This document shows, one piece after another, positions 25,938-34,952 of a stretch of DNA of 64,000 nucleotides. Under the pieces are notes generated by a model. The model worked only from the letters and a program-made list of their open reading frames with translations. It was not told the origin of the DNA and made no database searches. A program made the position numbers and the translations under genes. This stretch comes from Opitutaceae bacterium (GTDB taxonomy: Bacteria > Verrucomicrobiota > Verrucomicrobiia > Opitutales > Opitutaceae). The stretch is taken from assembly GCA_028280945.1 (NCBI GenBank), contig JANQKV010000026.1, positions 62,001 to 126,000 of the forward strand. The letters are read 5' to 3'. Numbering within the stretch: the stretch's first letter is position 1; each line of letters begins with the position of its first letter.

Positions 25938-27347
25938 TCAGCGCTCAGCGATGATGGCATCAAACTCCCGGCGAAAGTCCGCGGCGCGTTCCGGTTCCCT
26001 TCCGGCGACATCGTAGGCTTCGTTGGGGTCAGTGGTCAGATGGTAGAGTTCCACCGGGTTCTCCTGACCGTAGCGCATCGCCTTCCACGGGCCGTAACGC
26101 ATGGCTTGGCGGAAGCCGGGTTGGCCGCTGGCATTGAGACGCAACTGGAGTTCCCAATACATCCGGCGCTCGGGCAAGGGGGTGCCGTGCGTCATGGTAT
26201 CAAGAAGACTGATGCCGTTGGTCGCAAAACCGGCTTCGCCCGCCGGATCGTGTTCGACCAGTTCCGCGAAGGTCGGCAGCATGTCCCAGAAGGCGACGGG
26301 ATTGCGGTTGACCGAGCCGGCCGCGATCGCCGCCGGCCAACGCACGATGAAGGGAGTGCGAATGCCGCCTTCGAGCAGGTCGCGCTTTGTGCCTCTGAAA
26401 GGAGCGGCCGCATCAAAGAAGTCGGGATCGGCTCCGCCCTCCCGATGGGGTCCGTTGTCGGTGGCGAAAATCACGATCGTATCTTCGCCCAGTCCGTGTG
26501 CGTCCAGCGTGTCGAGGACGCGTCCGACGTCGCGATCAATGGCGGCGACCATGGCCGCGAGCGTGGCGTGCCGATGCGGCACATATTCGGGATAGTAGCG
26601 GGTGTAAACGTCCAGAGGTTCACCCGTGGTCATGCCAACGTAAGGCTCCTCCGGCAGATGGGAGTAGGCCTCGATCAGGTCGGCGGGTGCGGCGAGTTCG
26701 GCGTGCGGAAACGTGTAGGCGAGGAAGAGCAGGAACGGTTCGGTGCGAGGTTGGCTGATAAAGTCGAGGGCTTCCTGAGTATAAAGATCATGGGCCAGCG
26801 TGCCCTTGGCTCCCTCGGCGTTCTCCGGCAGTTCCACGGGTTGATTGTCACGCCACAACCGGGTGGGATAGTTGCGGTGGGCCGCCACATTGTTCAGCAC
26901 CCCAAAATAGGAGTCGAATCCCATGGTGAAGGGATCGTTCACACCGACTTCGTCGGCGATGCCGCATTTGCCCACCAAGTGCGTGGTGTAGCCGGCATCC
27001 CGCAGCAGGTGGGCGAAGGTGTAGTCTTCCGGCCGGATTTTCACGGCGTTGGAATTGAGGTGCATCAACCGGCCATCCCGGCCGGTAAAAAGGGATAGCC
27101 GAGAGGGGGAACAGACGGTGTTGCCCGCGTAGGCATCGGTAAACTTCATGCCCTCGGCCGCCATGCGATCGAGCCGCGGGGTTTGGATCTTGTTTTGCCG
27201 GTAGGCGCCGACTTGGCCGATACCCAAGTCGTCCACGAGGACAAAAACTATATTGGGCCGCGAGGCTTCGGCGGCGGTGGCGCGGGCCGGAGATTTTCCC
27301 AGCAAAGGAAGGAGGAGGAGGGCCGCGAGGAGGGCTCGATAGCTCAT
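25938..27347 (-). CDS. Secreted sulfatase 7 (S1 family, CSPSR motif)
   Basis: A 469-residue sulfatase with a signal peptide (MSYRALLAALLLLPLLG). NIVFVLVDDLGIGQVGAY carries the metal Asp pair, and NTVCSPSRLSLFTGR the maturation motif at Cys79. Where most relatives read GKWH, this one reads VGKCGIADE, a substitution at the position that normally places Trp-His near the active site. FATDNGPH is retained. It is the first gene of a leftward two-gene operon with the sulfatase 6 fusion and is divergent from a UMF1-type transporter. A hydrolytic function is likely; specificity is unknown. Confidence 0.91.
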   Translation of the reverse strand: MSYRALLAALLLLPLLGKSPARATAAEASRPNIVFVLVDDLGIGQVGAYRQNKIQTPRLDRMAAEGMKFTDAYAGNTVCSPSRLSLFTGRDGRLMHLNSNAVKIRPEDYTFAHLLRDAGYTTHLVGKCGIADEVGVNDPFTMGFDSYFGVLNNVAAHRNYPTRLWRDNQPVELPENAEGAKGTLAHDLYTQEALDFISQPRTEPFLLFLAYTFPHAELAAPADLIEAYSHLPEEPYVGMTTGEPLDVYTRYYPEYVPHRHATLAAMVAAIDRDVGRVLDTLDAHGLGEDTIVIFATDNGPHREGGADPDFFDAAAPFRGTKRDLLEGGIRTPFIVRWPAAIAAGSVNRNPVAFWDMLPTFAELVEHDPAGEAGFATNGISLLDTMTHGTPLPERRMYWELQLRLNASGQPGFRQAMRYGPWKAMRYGQENPVELYHLTTDPNEAYDVAGREPERAADFRREFDAIIAER

Positions 27348-27499
27348 GGAGACGGGGTGGGTGAGGGTGTCCTATCGTGCGGGAGGTGGATGGACCGGGC
27401 AATTTCCATTACGTGTATGGTTGGGCTTGGCCGCTCATAGCTTGCGCCGTTCCGACGGCTGGGCTGGGATCAGGCATGGCTGCTTCATCGTCCGGGATC

Positions 27500-28735
27500 A
27501 TGTCGACCGTAAAACGCCGGGAGATTTTTGGCTGGTGCTGCTTCGACTTCGCCAACTCGGCGTTTACCACGATCGTCATTACCGTGGTGGGGTTGCCCTA
27601 CTTCAAAGGGGCGGTGGCGGGGGGAGCCAATGCGGCGGAGAGCTGGTGGGGCACGACGCTCGCGTTTTCCCAAGTCTGCGTTCTGCTCCTGGCGCCGATC
27701 ATCGGGGTGGTGGCCGATGTGCACGCGCACAAGAAACGCTACCTGGCGGTCACCGCGATTGTCTGTTCGGTGGCCACGGCGCTCATGTGCGGCATAGATG
27801 AGGGGCAGGTGTGGCTCATGCTGGGACTACTGCTGGTGGGTAACTTTGCCTTTTCCACCAGTGAAAACATTTGCTCGGCGTTTCTACCGGAAATCAGCAC
27901 GCCAAAAAATGTTGGCCGCATATCCGGTTATGGTTGGTCGTTTGGCTACCTCGGTGGGTTGTTAAGCTTGGTCATCGCCCTGGCGATTATCCAAAGCGGC
28001 GACGGACGGGCGCAGTGGACGTTCCTGGCGACGGGATTGTTCTTTTTCGGCGCGAGCTTGCCGACGTTGCTGCTGCTCAAGGAGAGGGCGAAACCCCGGC
28101 CCCTGCAGCCCGGGCAGACCTACCGTCAGCTCGCCTGGAAGCAGTTTGCCGACATGCGGCGGGAGCTGCCACAGCACCGCAAGCTGCTGACGTTTTTTGG
28201 GGCGATGACCTGCTATCTTGCGGGTTTGATGGCGGTGGTGGGATTTGCCGCCGGTTATGCTACCGAGGTGATCGGCATGGAGCAGTCGCAGATCATCGGA
28301 CTGTTCATTGTGCTGCAGCTGGCGGGGGTGGCGGGGGCGTTTGGATTTGGATTTCTGCAGGACAAGACTGGGCCTAAACCACCATTGATTGTGGCCCTGA
28401 TCATTTGGATCGCTGCCTGCCTGTGGGCGGCGGTGTGCGACAGTGTGCAGGAATTTTATGCGATCGGCGTGCTGGCGGGAATTGGCATGGGATCGCTGCA
28501 GTCGGCCAGCCGTGCGGTGGTTTCGACGCTCACGCCGGCCGGTCGGTCCGGAGAGTTTTTTGGCTATTGGGGATTCTTTGCGAAGCTTGCGGCCGTCATC
28601 GGCATGTTTGTTTTTGGCAACCTTGTTTCGCTCACCGACTACCGCATCGCCATCACCATCAACGCCGGATTTTTCCTCGTTGGCCTGCTGATCCTGCTGA
28701 CTGTCAAGTTACCGCAAAGTCACAGCGAAACATGA
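27500..28735 (+). CDS. MFS transporter, UMF1 family
   Basis: A 411-residue membrane protein with 12 hydrophobic helices. KRREIFGWCCFDFANSAFTT is the characteristic N-terminus of the UMF1/Atg22-type MFS branch. The conserved loop VADVHAHKKRYL follows helix 2. I start it at ATG 27500; an ATG at 27476 is an alternative, and a longer open frame to 27377 adds implausible sequence. It probably exports or imports a small solute such as a sugar or amino acid. It diverges from the sulfatase 7-sulfatase 6 operon, so uptake of a desulfated product is possible but unproven. Confidence 0.86.
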   Translation: MSTVKRREIFGWCCFDFANSAFTTIVITVVGLPYFKGAVAGGANAAESWWGTTLAFSQVCVLLLAPIIGVVADVHAHKKRYLAVTAIVCSVATALMCGIDEGQVWLMLGLLLVGNFAFSTSENICSAFLPEISTPKNVGRISGYGWSFGYLGGLLSLVIALAIIQSGDGRAQWTFLATGLFFFGASLPTLLLLKERAKPRPLQPGQTYRQLAWKQFADMRRELPQHRKLLTFFGAMTCYLAGLMAVVGFAAGYATEVIGMEQSQIIGLFIVLQLAGVAGAFGFGFLQDKTGPKPPLIVALIIWIAACLWAAVCDSVQEFYAIGVLAGIGMGSLQSASRAVVSTLTPAGRSGEFFGYWGFFAKLAAVIGMFVFGNLVSLTDYRIAITINAGFFLVGLLILLTVKLPQSHSET

Positions 28736-28759
28736 ATTTAACTCACTTGGCTTGGCATG

Positions 28760-28988
28760 AAGGTTGCAGTTAGGCGGGTGGTCTTCTGCTTGTGAAGATG
28801 TCGGGAGTTCTTTGATAGGGACCAAGGTCCCCTGCCAATTTGGGCAACGCGAGTCTGCGAGTTTCCTTGCGTTTCGCCCAAGGTGTTTGGCCGAGCCACG
28901 ACTCAGCCAAAGGCCGCGGTGATCCTTCGATCGCGCGGTGTGAACCCATAAAACCAAACGGTGTCCGGCCGTCTCCGGACAAACCAAC
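28760..28988 (+). ncRNA. Structured leader or small RNA upstream of TonB-domain gene
   Basis: No gene is open here, but four good hairpins follow one another. 28840-28850 pairs with 28869-28881 (11 bp, 2-nt bulge). 28887-28895 pairs with 28902-28910 (TTGGC/GCCAA plus GAG/CTC). 28914-28918 and 28921-28924 pair with 28929-28932 and 28934-28938. 28962-28968 pairs with 28975-28981 (TGTCCGG/CCGGACA), just 7 nt before the ATG at 28989. This could be a cis-regulatory leader or an independent RNA. I do not recognise a known riboswitch consensus. Confidence 0.45.
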
Positions 28989-29378
28989 ATGAACGCAGTA
29001 AAGAAACTCGCAATCGTGCTCAGCCTCGGCGCTCTGGCGTCGGTCGCCTTCGCGGCCAAGTCGGAGAGGGCCTACGTTGCCTCGTATGCTGGCACCACGG
29101 ACTCCCCGATTCCGGTGAAGGTCGTCGCTCCGTCGATCCTTGCCAATCCGGGGGCTGAAGTGGTGCTGGAGTTTGTCATCGATGAAGAGGGTGTTCCGCA
29201 GAGAATCACCGTCCACTCGTCCAATGACAGCGAGCTGGCAAAGGCCTCGATCAAGGCAGTCAAGCAGTGGCGTTTTGCCCCTCGATCCGTTGAGGGTCGG
29301 GCGGTCGCCACAAAGGCTCGCCTGCCGATCATCACGAGCATGTCGCCGCTCGATGGCGAACGCTTCGCAGTGAACTGA
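28989..29378 (+). CDS. Periplasmic TonB C-terminal-domain protein
   Basis: A 129-residue protein. Residues 1-22 (MNAVKKLAIVLSLGALASVA) look like a cleavable signal peptide ending FAA. The rest matches the TonB C-terminal (energy-transducer) fold: VVLEFVIDEEGVPQRITVHSS, then AKASIKAVKQWRFAP and ARLPI. Canonical TonB has a membrane anchor and a long Pro-rich linker; both are absent here, so this may be a free periplasmic domain, possibly an accessory TonB or a protein-interaction module. It lies behind an unusually structured leader. Downstream a GC-rich hairpin separates it from the VUT-family gene. Confidence 0.85.
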   Translation: MNAVKKLAIVLSLGALASVAFAAKSERAYVASYAGTTDSPIPVKVVAPSILANPGAEVVLEFVIDEEGVPQRITVHSSNDSELAKASIKAVKQWRFAPRSVEGRAVATKARLPIITSMSPLDGERFAVN

Positions 29379-29404
29379 TGCGCGATTGATAAAAAGAAAA
29401 CAAC

Positions 29405-29437
29405 CGGGCCGCCCTGCCATTTGCGTGGGGCGGCCCG
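29405..29437. terminator. Possible terminator hairpin after TonB-domain gene
   Basis: CGGGCCGCCC at 29405-29414 pairs perfectly with 29428-29437. The plus-strand 3' side lacks a T-run, while an A-rich stretch (29392-29403) precedes it and would act as a T-run only on the minus strand. It can reduce read-through into the next gene, but termination on the plus strand is uncertain. Confidence 0.5.
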
Positions 29438-29492
29438 ACTTCGTTTCCGGTCTCGCCAAGCCGGCAGTTGGCGGCGCATCTTCGGCAACTTC

Positions 29493-30020
29493 ATGGTATC
29501 CGCGATCATCTATGTCACCGCGGTCCTGGTGGCTAACCTCACCGCGACGTGGTTCATTCCGCTGCCCGTTTTTGGACAAGTGGCGGTGGGCACGTTTGTG
29601 TTCGGATTCACCTTCACCCAGCGCGATCGCATGCACCGGCATGGCCGCAAGTTTGTCTATACGGTGATCTTTATCGCGGCGGGTTTGAGCGCATTGCTTT
29701 CGTTGGCCGGGGCGGTGGATGGACGCATCATTGTTGCCTCGGTCATTGCCATCATCCTGTCGGAGACCGCGGATACGGAGGTTTACCAGCGCCTGTTGGC
29801 GAAGTCGTGGTGGCACCGTGTGTTGTCCTCGAACGCGGTCAGCATTCCGCTCGATTCGATCTTCTTTAACCTGGTGGCCTTTCTGGGGGTGTTTGATGTG
29901 CGGTTTCTCGTGTCGCTGATTGTGGGCGAGATCGTCGTCAAGTTTGCCGTCGGCGCGGTTACGGCTGTTTGGCGCAGCAAGCACGAAGATCAAATCTCGT
30001 CTGACTCAGCCTCGGTTTGA
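29493..30020 (+). CDS. VUT-family transporter (YhhQ-like, queuosine-precursor type)
   Basis: A 175-residue membrane protein starting at MVSAIIYVTAVLVANLTATW. It has about five or six hydrophobic helices and the family feature SETADTEVYQRLL followed by SNAVSIPLDSIFFN. VUT/YhhQ proteins (PF02592) are linked to uptake of queuosine precursors such as preQ0/preQ1. A longer frame begins at 29421, but its additional 24 residues (RGAARLRFRSRQAGSWRR) are basic and unlike the family. No preQ1 riboswitch is visible upstream. It converges with the MFS exporter gene. Confidence 0.85.
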   Translation: MVSAIIYVTAVLVANLTATWFIPLPVFGQVAVGTFVFGFTFTQRDRMHRHGRKFVYTVIFIAAGLSALLSLAGAVDGRIIVASVIAIILSETADTEVYQRLLAKSWWHRVLSSNAVSIPLDSIFFNLVAFLGVFDVRFLVSLIVGEIVVKFAVGAVTAVWRSKHEDQISSDSASV

Positions 30021-30065
30021 ACTGTCGTTGAACCTTCTCCGGTCCGGAGCGATTTCCCGCAATGA

Positions 30066-30084
30066 TGTCACCATTATGGTGACA
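30066..30084. other. Perfect inverted repeat in convergent intergenic region
   Basis: TGTCACCA at 30066-30073 and TGGTGACA at 30077-30084 form a perfect 8-bp inverted repeat with a 3-nt loop, followed by AAAA. It lies between convergent genes (VUT and MFS). It could be a weak bidirectional terminator or a protein-binding palindrome. Confidence 0.5.
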
Positions 30085-30132
30085 AAATAGCCGAGGTGTG
30101 GCCGTGGGGAGGGGGTGGGGGCGGAAGTTGCA

Positions 30133-31395
30133 TTACGCGACGGAGTCGCTGGGGAGCGGCGGGGGGCGGCGCGGAGGACGAATGTGGTGCAGGTTGCGCC
30201 GGGCGCGCACAAATTGCAGGCCGGCGGCCGCAGTGGCGACAGCGGCGATCGCTACGGTCCAACGTGGCCCGATGGTCGCAGCCAAACTCCCGGCGGCAAG
30301 GCTGCCGAGAGGAAACATACCCTGGCCCATGGCAAAGAGTCCCATCACGCGGGAGCGTTTGTCATCGGCGACCTGGGATTGAATGAGCGTGTTGTTGCCC
30401 GCCATGCACAGCACGGCCCCGAAGCCGGTTGCCATCATACAAATCAGCGTGGGGTAATACCACGGACTGATCGCAACGCCGAGTTGGCCCAGCGCAATGG
30501 CTCCCGCCCCGATCGCGATCCAGCTGGGCAAACCTTCCGGCGAAGGACGGCGGGCGAGCATGACCGCGCTGATCAACGCCCCGGCGCCCACGATGGAAAA
30601 CATGATGCCGAGGGTCTTGCTGTCGCCCCCGTAGATGTCGCGCGCAAACACGGGTGCGAGCGTGCCGGAGGCGAACCCGGCGAACGCGATCATCGGCACC
30701 ATGATGAGCGAGGACTGCAGGCTCTTGTGCCGGCGAACGTATTTGAAGCCGATTCGCAGGTCGGTGAACGGATGGTTGCGGCGGTCACTCTTGGGCCGCC
30801 GGCGCCGGGGCAGCCGCATCGCGAGGATCGAGGTCAGGATCGCCGCGTAGGATGTCGCGTCGATCAAGTAGCACACTCCCGGACCCCAAGCGGCGATGAC
30901 GATGCCGGCGATGGCGGGACCGATCAGACGGGACGCGTTGAACAACGAGGAGTTCAGCGCGATGGCGTTGGGCAGGTCTTCCTTGCGATCGACCAGGTCG
31001 ACGATGAACGACTGCCGGGTGGGAAACTCGGCGGCATTGATAAAGCCGCGAATCGTCACAAGCAGGAGCAATCGCTCCACCGTGATTTCGCCAATCAAGG
31101 TCAGCACGGCCAGCGCCGAGGCCTGCGCGGCGCACAAGCAATTGAGCCACCACATGAGGCGCTGCCGCGGAAAGCGATCGCCCAGCAGTCCGCCGAGAGG
31201 CCCCAGCAGGAGCACAGGCAGTTGATTGGCGAAGGGAAGGAACCCGAGGTAGAATGGATTGTTGGAGAGCTCGTAGATCAGCCACGCCGAGGCCGTGAGC
31301 GTCATCCAATTCCCGAGTAGCGAAAACCCCTGACCGACGAAGAAGAGGCGGTAGTTGGCGGAGTTGAGAGCTCGGAGGGAGAGAGGAAAACGCAC
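30133..31395 (-). CDS. MFS transporter (MFS_3/EntS-like)
   Basis: A 420-residue protein with 12 hydrophobic segments. The N-terminus ALNSANYRLFFVGQGFSLLG and GGLLGDRFPRQRLM match the MFS_3 (enterobactin-exporter-like) group. TRQSFIVDLVDRKEDLPNAI is another family motif. The C-terminus is Pro/Arg-rich (RPPRRPPPLPSDSVA) and probably cytoplasmic. It likely exports a drug or siderophore-type molecule. The gene is monocistronic on the minus strand and converges with the VUT gene. It is followed upstream, in genome order, by the terminator of the Oar-like receptor. Confidence 0.87.
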   Translation of the reverse strand: MRFPLSLRALNSANYRLFFVGQGFSLLGNWMTLTASAWLIYELSNNPFYLGFLPFANQLPVLLLGPLGGLLGDRFPRQRLMWWLNCLCAAQASALAVLTLIGEITVERLLLLVTIRGFINAAEFPTRQSFIVDLVDRKEDLPNAIALNSSLFNASRLIGPAIAGIVIAAWGPGVCYLIDATSYAAILTSILAMRLPRRRRPKSDRRNHPFTDLRIGFKYVRRHKSLQSSLIMVPMIAFAGFASGTLAPVFARDIYGGDSKTLGIMFSIVGAGALISAVMLARRPSPEGLPSWIAIGAGAIALGQLGVAISPWYYPTLICMMATGFGAVLCMAGNNTLIQSQVADDKRSRVMGLFAMGQGMFPLGSLAAGSLAATIGPRWTVAIAAVATAAAGLQFVRARRNLHHIRPPRRPPPLPSDSVA

Positions 31396-31433
31396 GAGGG
31401 ATGATCAATGTCGGAATACGGTCCTGCGTGGGC

Positions 31434-31470
31434 AAAAGAAAAGCGGCCCCGCCGGTAAAGGCGGGGCCGC
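31434..31470 (-). terminator. Intrinsic terminator of the Oar-like receptor
   Basis: On the minus strand the perfect 11-bp stem (31443-31453 with 31460-31470, 6-nt loop) is followed by TTTTCTTTT (31442-31434). This ends the leftward receptor transcript and separates it from the next leftward MFS gene. Confidence 0.93.
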
Positions 31471-31503
31471 GGTGAGAAGTAGAACTACAGGGAAGTGAGT
31501 CGT

Positions 31504-34500
31504 TTAGAAGTAGAGACGCACACCGAATTGCACGGCCCAGCGACCGAGGTTGGCCTGGGTGGTCGGGCCGCTCGGATCTTCGAACGTGTAGACGTATTGG
31601 CCATTCACGATTTCCGCTTCCGCGACGTCTTCGGTGAAGTTGAACGGCACTTGGTCAACCAAACCCCAATCGTCGTTGAGGAGGTTGCCGACGTTAAGCA
31701 TGTCGAGGTAGAACTCCGTGCGGAAACGCTCGGTGAACTTCACCTCGTGCGTGAGCTTGATGTCGAAACGGTGGACCCAGTCACTGCGCAGCGCATTACG
31801 CGGGGCGTAAGAGCCGGCGAATCGGTCAAGGCCTTCGGCTGCGATGTAGTTGAAGAATGCTGTCTCATCCGCCGCGCTGGAGAACGACACCAGGGGATCA
31901 CCCGGTCCGGTCGGAATGTAGAGCAGATCGTTGTAATCGAAGCCGTCGTTGTTCACATCAGACGAGAAGATCGCGCTGTAGGGGCGGCCGGTGCGGCCGT
32001 CGTAGAGGAGCGAGATGCGGGTTTGCATCGTATCGCTCCAATCGAAGGTGTAACCGACGTTGGCGAGGAAGCGGTGCTTGATCTCGTAGTTCGAGGTGCC
32101 GGTCTCCGGGGTGTTCTGGTTGAATATCGCGCGGTTGGCGAAGTTGGAGAATGCGGTCGAGGACGTCACCGAGCTGGTGTCATCCGAGTCGCCGCTGGTG
32201 TAGCTCACGCTGCCATACCACTTGCCGTCGTCGGGCTTGGTGAGACTGAACACAAGGTTGCGAGCGGATCCACCGTCGGCGTTGCGCAGCATGTAGATGT
32301 CCGAGAAGTTCGCGTCGACTCCGTCACCGTCGCGGGGCTCACCATTGAAGATGGTGCGGCCATCCGGGCCGCGGCCCACGGGCTGGAGATTGATGTTCTC
32401 CACGTAGACTTCGGCATCGGCTTCCGTGAACACTGCCTCGACGGAAGCGACGAGGTCCCAGAATCCGAGTTTCTTGTCCAACGCGATGTTGCCGCGCCAT
32501 ACCGCCGGGAGTTGCAGACCGTCCTCGATCAAGTCGATACGGTTACCCGGGGTTGAGGGAGGAAGGTCGGGGCGAGGGTTGCTCGGATCGAAGTTGAAGA
32601 TCGCATCGTCACCGGTCAGCTGGCCATTGATGGCCTGTTCGAGCGAGAAGGTGCTGCTGTTGATTCGGGCCGAGGCGGTCGTGACGCCGTTGTTGCTGAA
32701 GGAATTCGACAGGTACACGGCGGGGGCGCGGCCTTGGAAGAGGCCGAGACCACCACGCAGCTGCAGGCCGTCGGCATCCTCGGGCTTGTAGTTGAAGCTG
32801 ACCCGGGGAGCGATGATCTCCTCACCACCGATGGTGGCGTCATTACGAATGCCAAAGGCGTCGACAAAGTGTTGGGCAAGAGGGGGGCGCTTGCTCGTGT
32901 CGACCACGTCCACGCGGACACCGCCGGTGAGGGTCAGGCTCGGGCTGACATTCCACTTCGCCTGACCATAAATGCCGGTGATGGTGAAGTCGGACTGAGC
33001 GGCTACGGTTTGGCCGTCGATGCCGAACTGGCGATTACCAAAGCCAATGTCGTCGTTTTCGAAGTCCTCAATCGAGAAGAAGGTATAGTTGCCGAAGGTG
33101 TCCTGGAGGAACAGGTTGTCGAATTCGGATTCTTCCGAGTCGATACCGAAGGAGAAGGTCATGTCACCGCGGTAGTAGTCGAAGTGAGCCGCTATGTTGG
33201 TGATCTCAGAGGTCAGCTGGTTGGATTGGCGTGAGTCCTCCGTACCGAAGAATACTTCACCACGATTGGTAACATCGCCGTCCTGTTCGGTTCCGCTCAC
33301 CCCACGAATCTCAATCTCCGGGAAGAAGGGCTGCTGGAGTTGCGGCACCTTGTCGATTTGGGTGTTTCCGTAGCGGATTTGGGACTGGAGATTATCCGTC
33401 CAGAAGCTGGTGAGCTCACCCACGATGGTCTGCACCTCGCGGTCGTCCGTGAAGAAGTGGGAAGTCAACGCCGTTTCGGGTCGGCTGGAGCTGAAGTCGG
33501 TATATTCACCGAAATCAGGCTGCTGGCCTTCGTTGGTGTCATAACGCACGCTCAAGCGATGGCGGTCACTGATGTTCCAGTCGATTTTGGCCAGAATCTT
33601 TTCCTCTTCCTGGGTTGCGGAGATGGTCTCGAAGGTGCCCGGATCAAACCCCAGGGCTTGGGCACGCGCTCGGATGCGAGCGATATCGTCGGGGTCGGGA
33701 ATGAAACCCGGATTGTCAGCCTGCGCCTCGCGATCGAACTTCTCGTAGTTGAGGAAGAAGAACAGCTTGTCCTTGATGATGGGGCCGCCGTAGGTGATGC
33801 CCCAGGTGGTCTCCTCGAAGGGCTCGGAAATGCCGGTGTTCGGGTTTTCCGAGCGGAAGTTGTCGTCGGTGAAGTAGTAGTAGGCGGTGCCTTGGAACTG
33901 ATTGGTGCCCGATTTCGTGACGGCGTTGATGGCCGCGCCGGTAAAGCCCGAGCGACGCACATCGTAGGGAGCGATGTCGATCGAGAACTCCTCGATGGTA
34001 TCGATGGAGATCGGATTGCGGATCGCGGAGAAGCCGTTGGGCTCGAGGCCGAACTGATCATTCAAGTTGATGCCGTCCACTTGGATCGAATTGAACCGGT
34101 TGTTCTGGCCGACCGCAGTGATTTCGCCACGGTCCACGTCGTTGACTTGCACGAGCGGGTTGAGGCGGGCGAAATCAGTGATGGACCGGGACACCGTGGC
34201 AGTGTCCTGCACGCGGCGGTTGTTGATGATCGACCCGGTGCCGGAACGTTCGCCGTCGAAGATCGTGATGGCGCCGGCCCCATCCACGACGAAGGCGTCG
34301 AGCTCAACGACGTCGGTACCCACGGCGTTGAGGACCATGGTGATCCGCGAATCGTTCGCGAGTTCAACAAAGACGTTTTGGCGGACGGTGGTCCGGTAGC
34401 CCTGGGCCTCGGCCGTCAGCGTGTAGGGACCGCCGACACGCAGACCTTGGAATGAAAAACGGCCGGTGGATTGGGCGGTGGTCGAGTAGGTCGATCCAGT

Positions 34501-34749
34501 GGGTTCATGGCGCAGGGTGAGGGAAACACCGGCGACACTGTTACCGGAATCGTCCGTGATAGAGCCGATGATGCCGGACGATGTTGCAGATTGGGCGAAC
34601 GCACTGGGGGCGGCGAGGGAGGCCGCGATCAAGACCGCGCAGACGGTCCAGACGTTTGGTTGCCGGGTGGTGAGGCGAGCAGCAGCCGTAAATCGGCTGG
34701 CGATCGCTTCGGCGCACCGAGCGAGTGTTTTGTTCAGAGGATTGTTCAT
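31504..34749 (-). CDS. TonB-dependent receptor, Oar-like with carboxypeptidase-regulatory domain
   Basis: A 1081-residue outer-membrane receptor. An extended N-terminus with a hydrophobic signal (VCAVLIAASLAAPSAFAQ, ending near residue 52) precedes a CarboxypepD_reg domain (SGIIGSITDDSGNSVAGVSL, then GRFSFQGLRVGGPYTL). The plug follows with VQVNDVDRGEITAVGQNN and IQVDGINLNDQFG, then a large barrel ending WAVQFGVRLYF with a C-terminal Phe. Oar-type receptors occur in Bacteroidetes, Myxococcus and Verrucomicrobia and import or secrete large substrates, including protease and adhesion functions. A clean terminator ends the gene. The substrate is unknown. Confidence 0.93.
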   Translation of the reverse strand: MNNPLNKTLARCAEAIASRFTAAARLTTRQPNVWTVCAVLIAASLAAPSAFAQSATSSGIIGSITDDSGNSVAGVSLTLRHEPTGSTYSTTAQSTGRFSFQGLRVGGPYTLTAEAQGYRTTVRQNVFVELANDSRITMVLNAVGTDVVELDAFVVDGAGAITIFDGERSGTGSIINNRRVQDTATVSRSITDFARLNPLVQVNDVDRGEITAVGQNNRFNSIQVDGINLNDQFGLEPNGFSAIRNPISIDTIEEFSIDIAPYDVRRSGFTGAAINAVTKSGTNQFQGTAYYYFTDDNFRSENPNTGISEPFEETTWGITYGGPIIKDKLFFFLNYEKFDREAQADNPGFIPDPDDIARIRARAQALGFDPGTFETISATQEEEKILAKIDWNISDRHRLSVRYDTNEGQQPDFGEYTDFSSSRPETALTSHFFTDDREVQTIVGELTSFWTDNLQSQIRYGNTQIDKVPQLQQPFFPEIEIRGVSGTEQDGDVTNRGEVFFGTEDSRQSNQLTSEITNIAAHFDYYRGDMTFSFGIDSEESEFDNLFLQDTFGNYTFFSIEDFENDDIGFGNRQFGIDGQTVAAQSDFTITGIYGQAKWNVSPSLTLTGGVRVDVVDTSKRPPLAQHFVDAFGIRNDATIGGEEIIAPRVSFNYKPEDADGLQLRGGLGLFQGRAPAVYLSNSFSNNGVTTASARINSSTFSLEQAINGQLTGDDAIFNFDPSNPRPDLPPSTPGNRIDLIEDGLQLPAVWRGNIALDKKLGFWDLVASVEAVFTEADAEVYVENINLQPVGRGPDGRTIFNGEPRDGDGVDANFSDIYMLRNADGGSARNLVFSLTKPDDGKWYGSVSYTSGDSDDTSSVTSSTAFSNFANRAIFNQNTPETGTSNYEIKHRFLANVGYTFDWSDTMQTRISLLYDGRTGRPYSAIFSSDVNNDGFDYNDLLYIPTGPGDPLVSFSSAADETAFFNYIAAEGLDRFAGSYAPRNALRSDWVHRFDIKLTHEVKFTERFRTEFYLDMLNVGNLLNDDWGLVDQVPFNFTEDVAEAEIVNGQYVYTFEDPSGPTTQANLGRWAVQFGVRLYF

Positions 34750-34952
34750 GTTTGTTGGTAGCTAGAGCGCCTGTCCGGGGTGGGAGTTGGAAAACCACAA
34801 GCATCGAGGCGCGTTGCACTACCCGGACGTGGTTCGAGATTCCGAATTCGTCAAGGAGCGCAATACCCCGTAACCAATAATATGAGCGATAGTTTCACAA
34901 TTGTTACAGGACATTAGATTGTTGTCACATGGCGGACAGTTTCCGCGCCGAG

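Noticed and set aside
29400..29492. preQ1 or other riboswitch upstream of the VUT-family transporter
   Set aside because: Only a GC-rich hairpin is present; no preQ1 aptamer motif (CUA-type core and A-rich tail) is visible.
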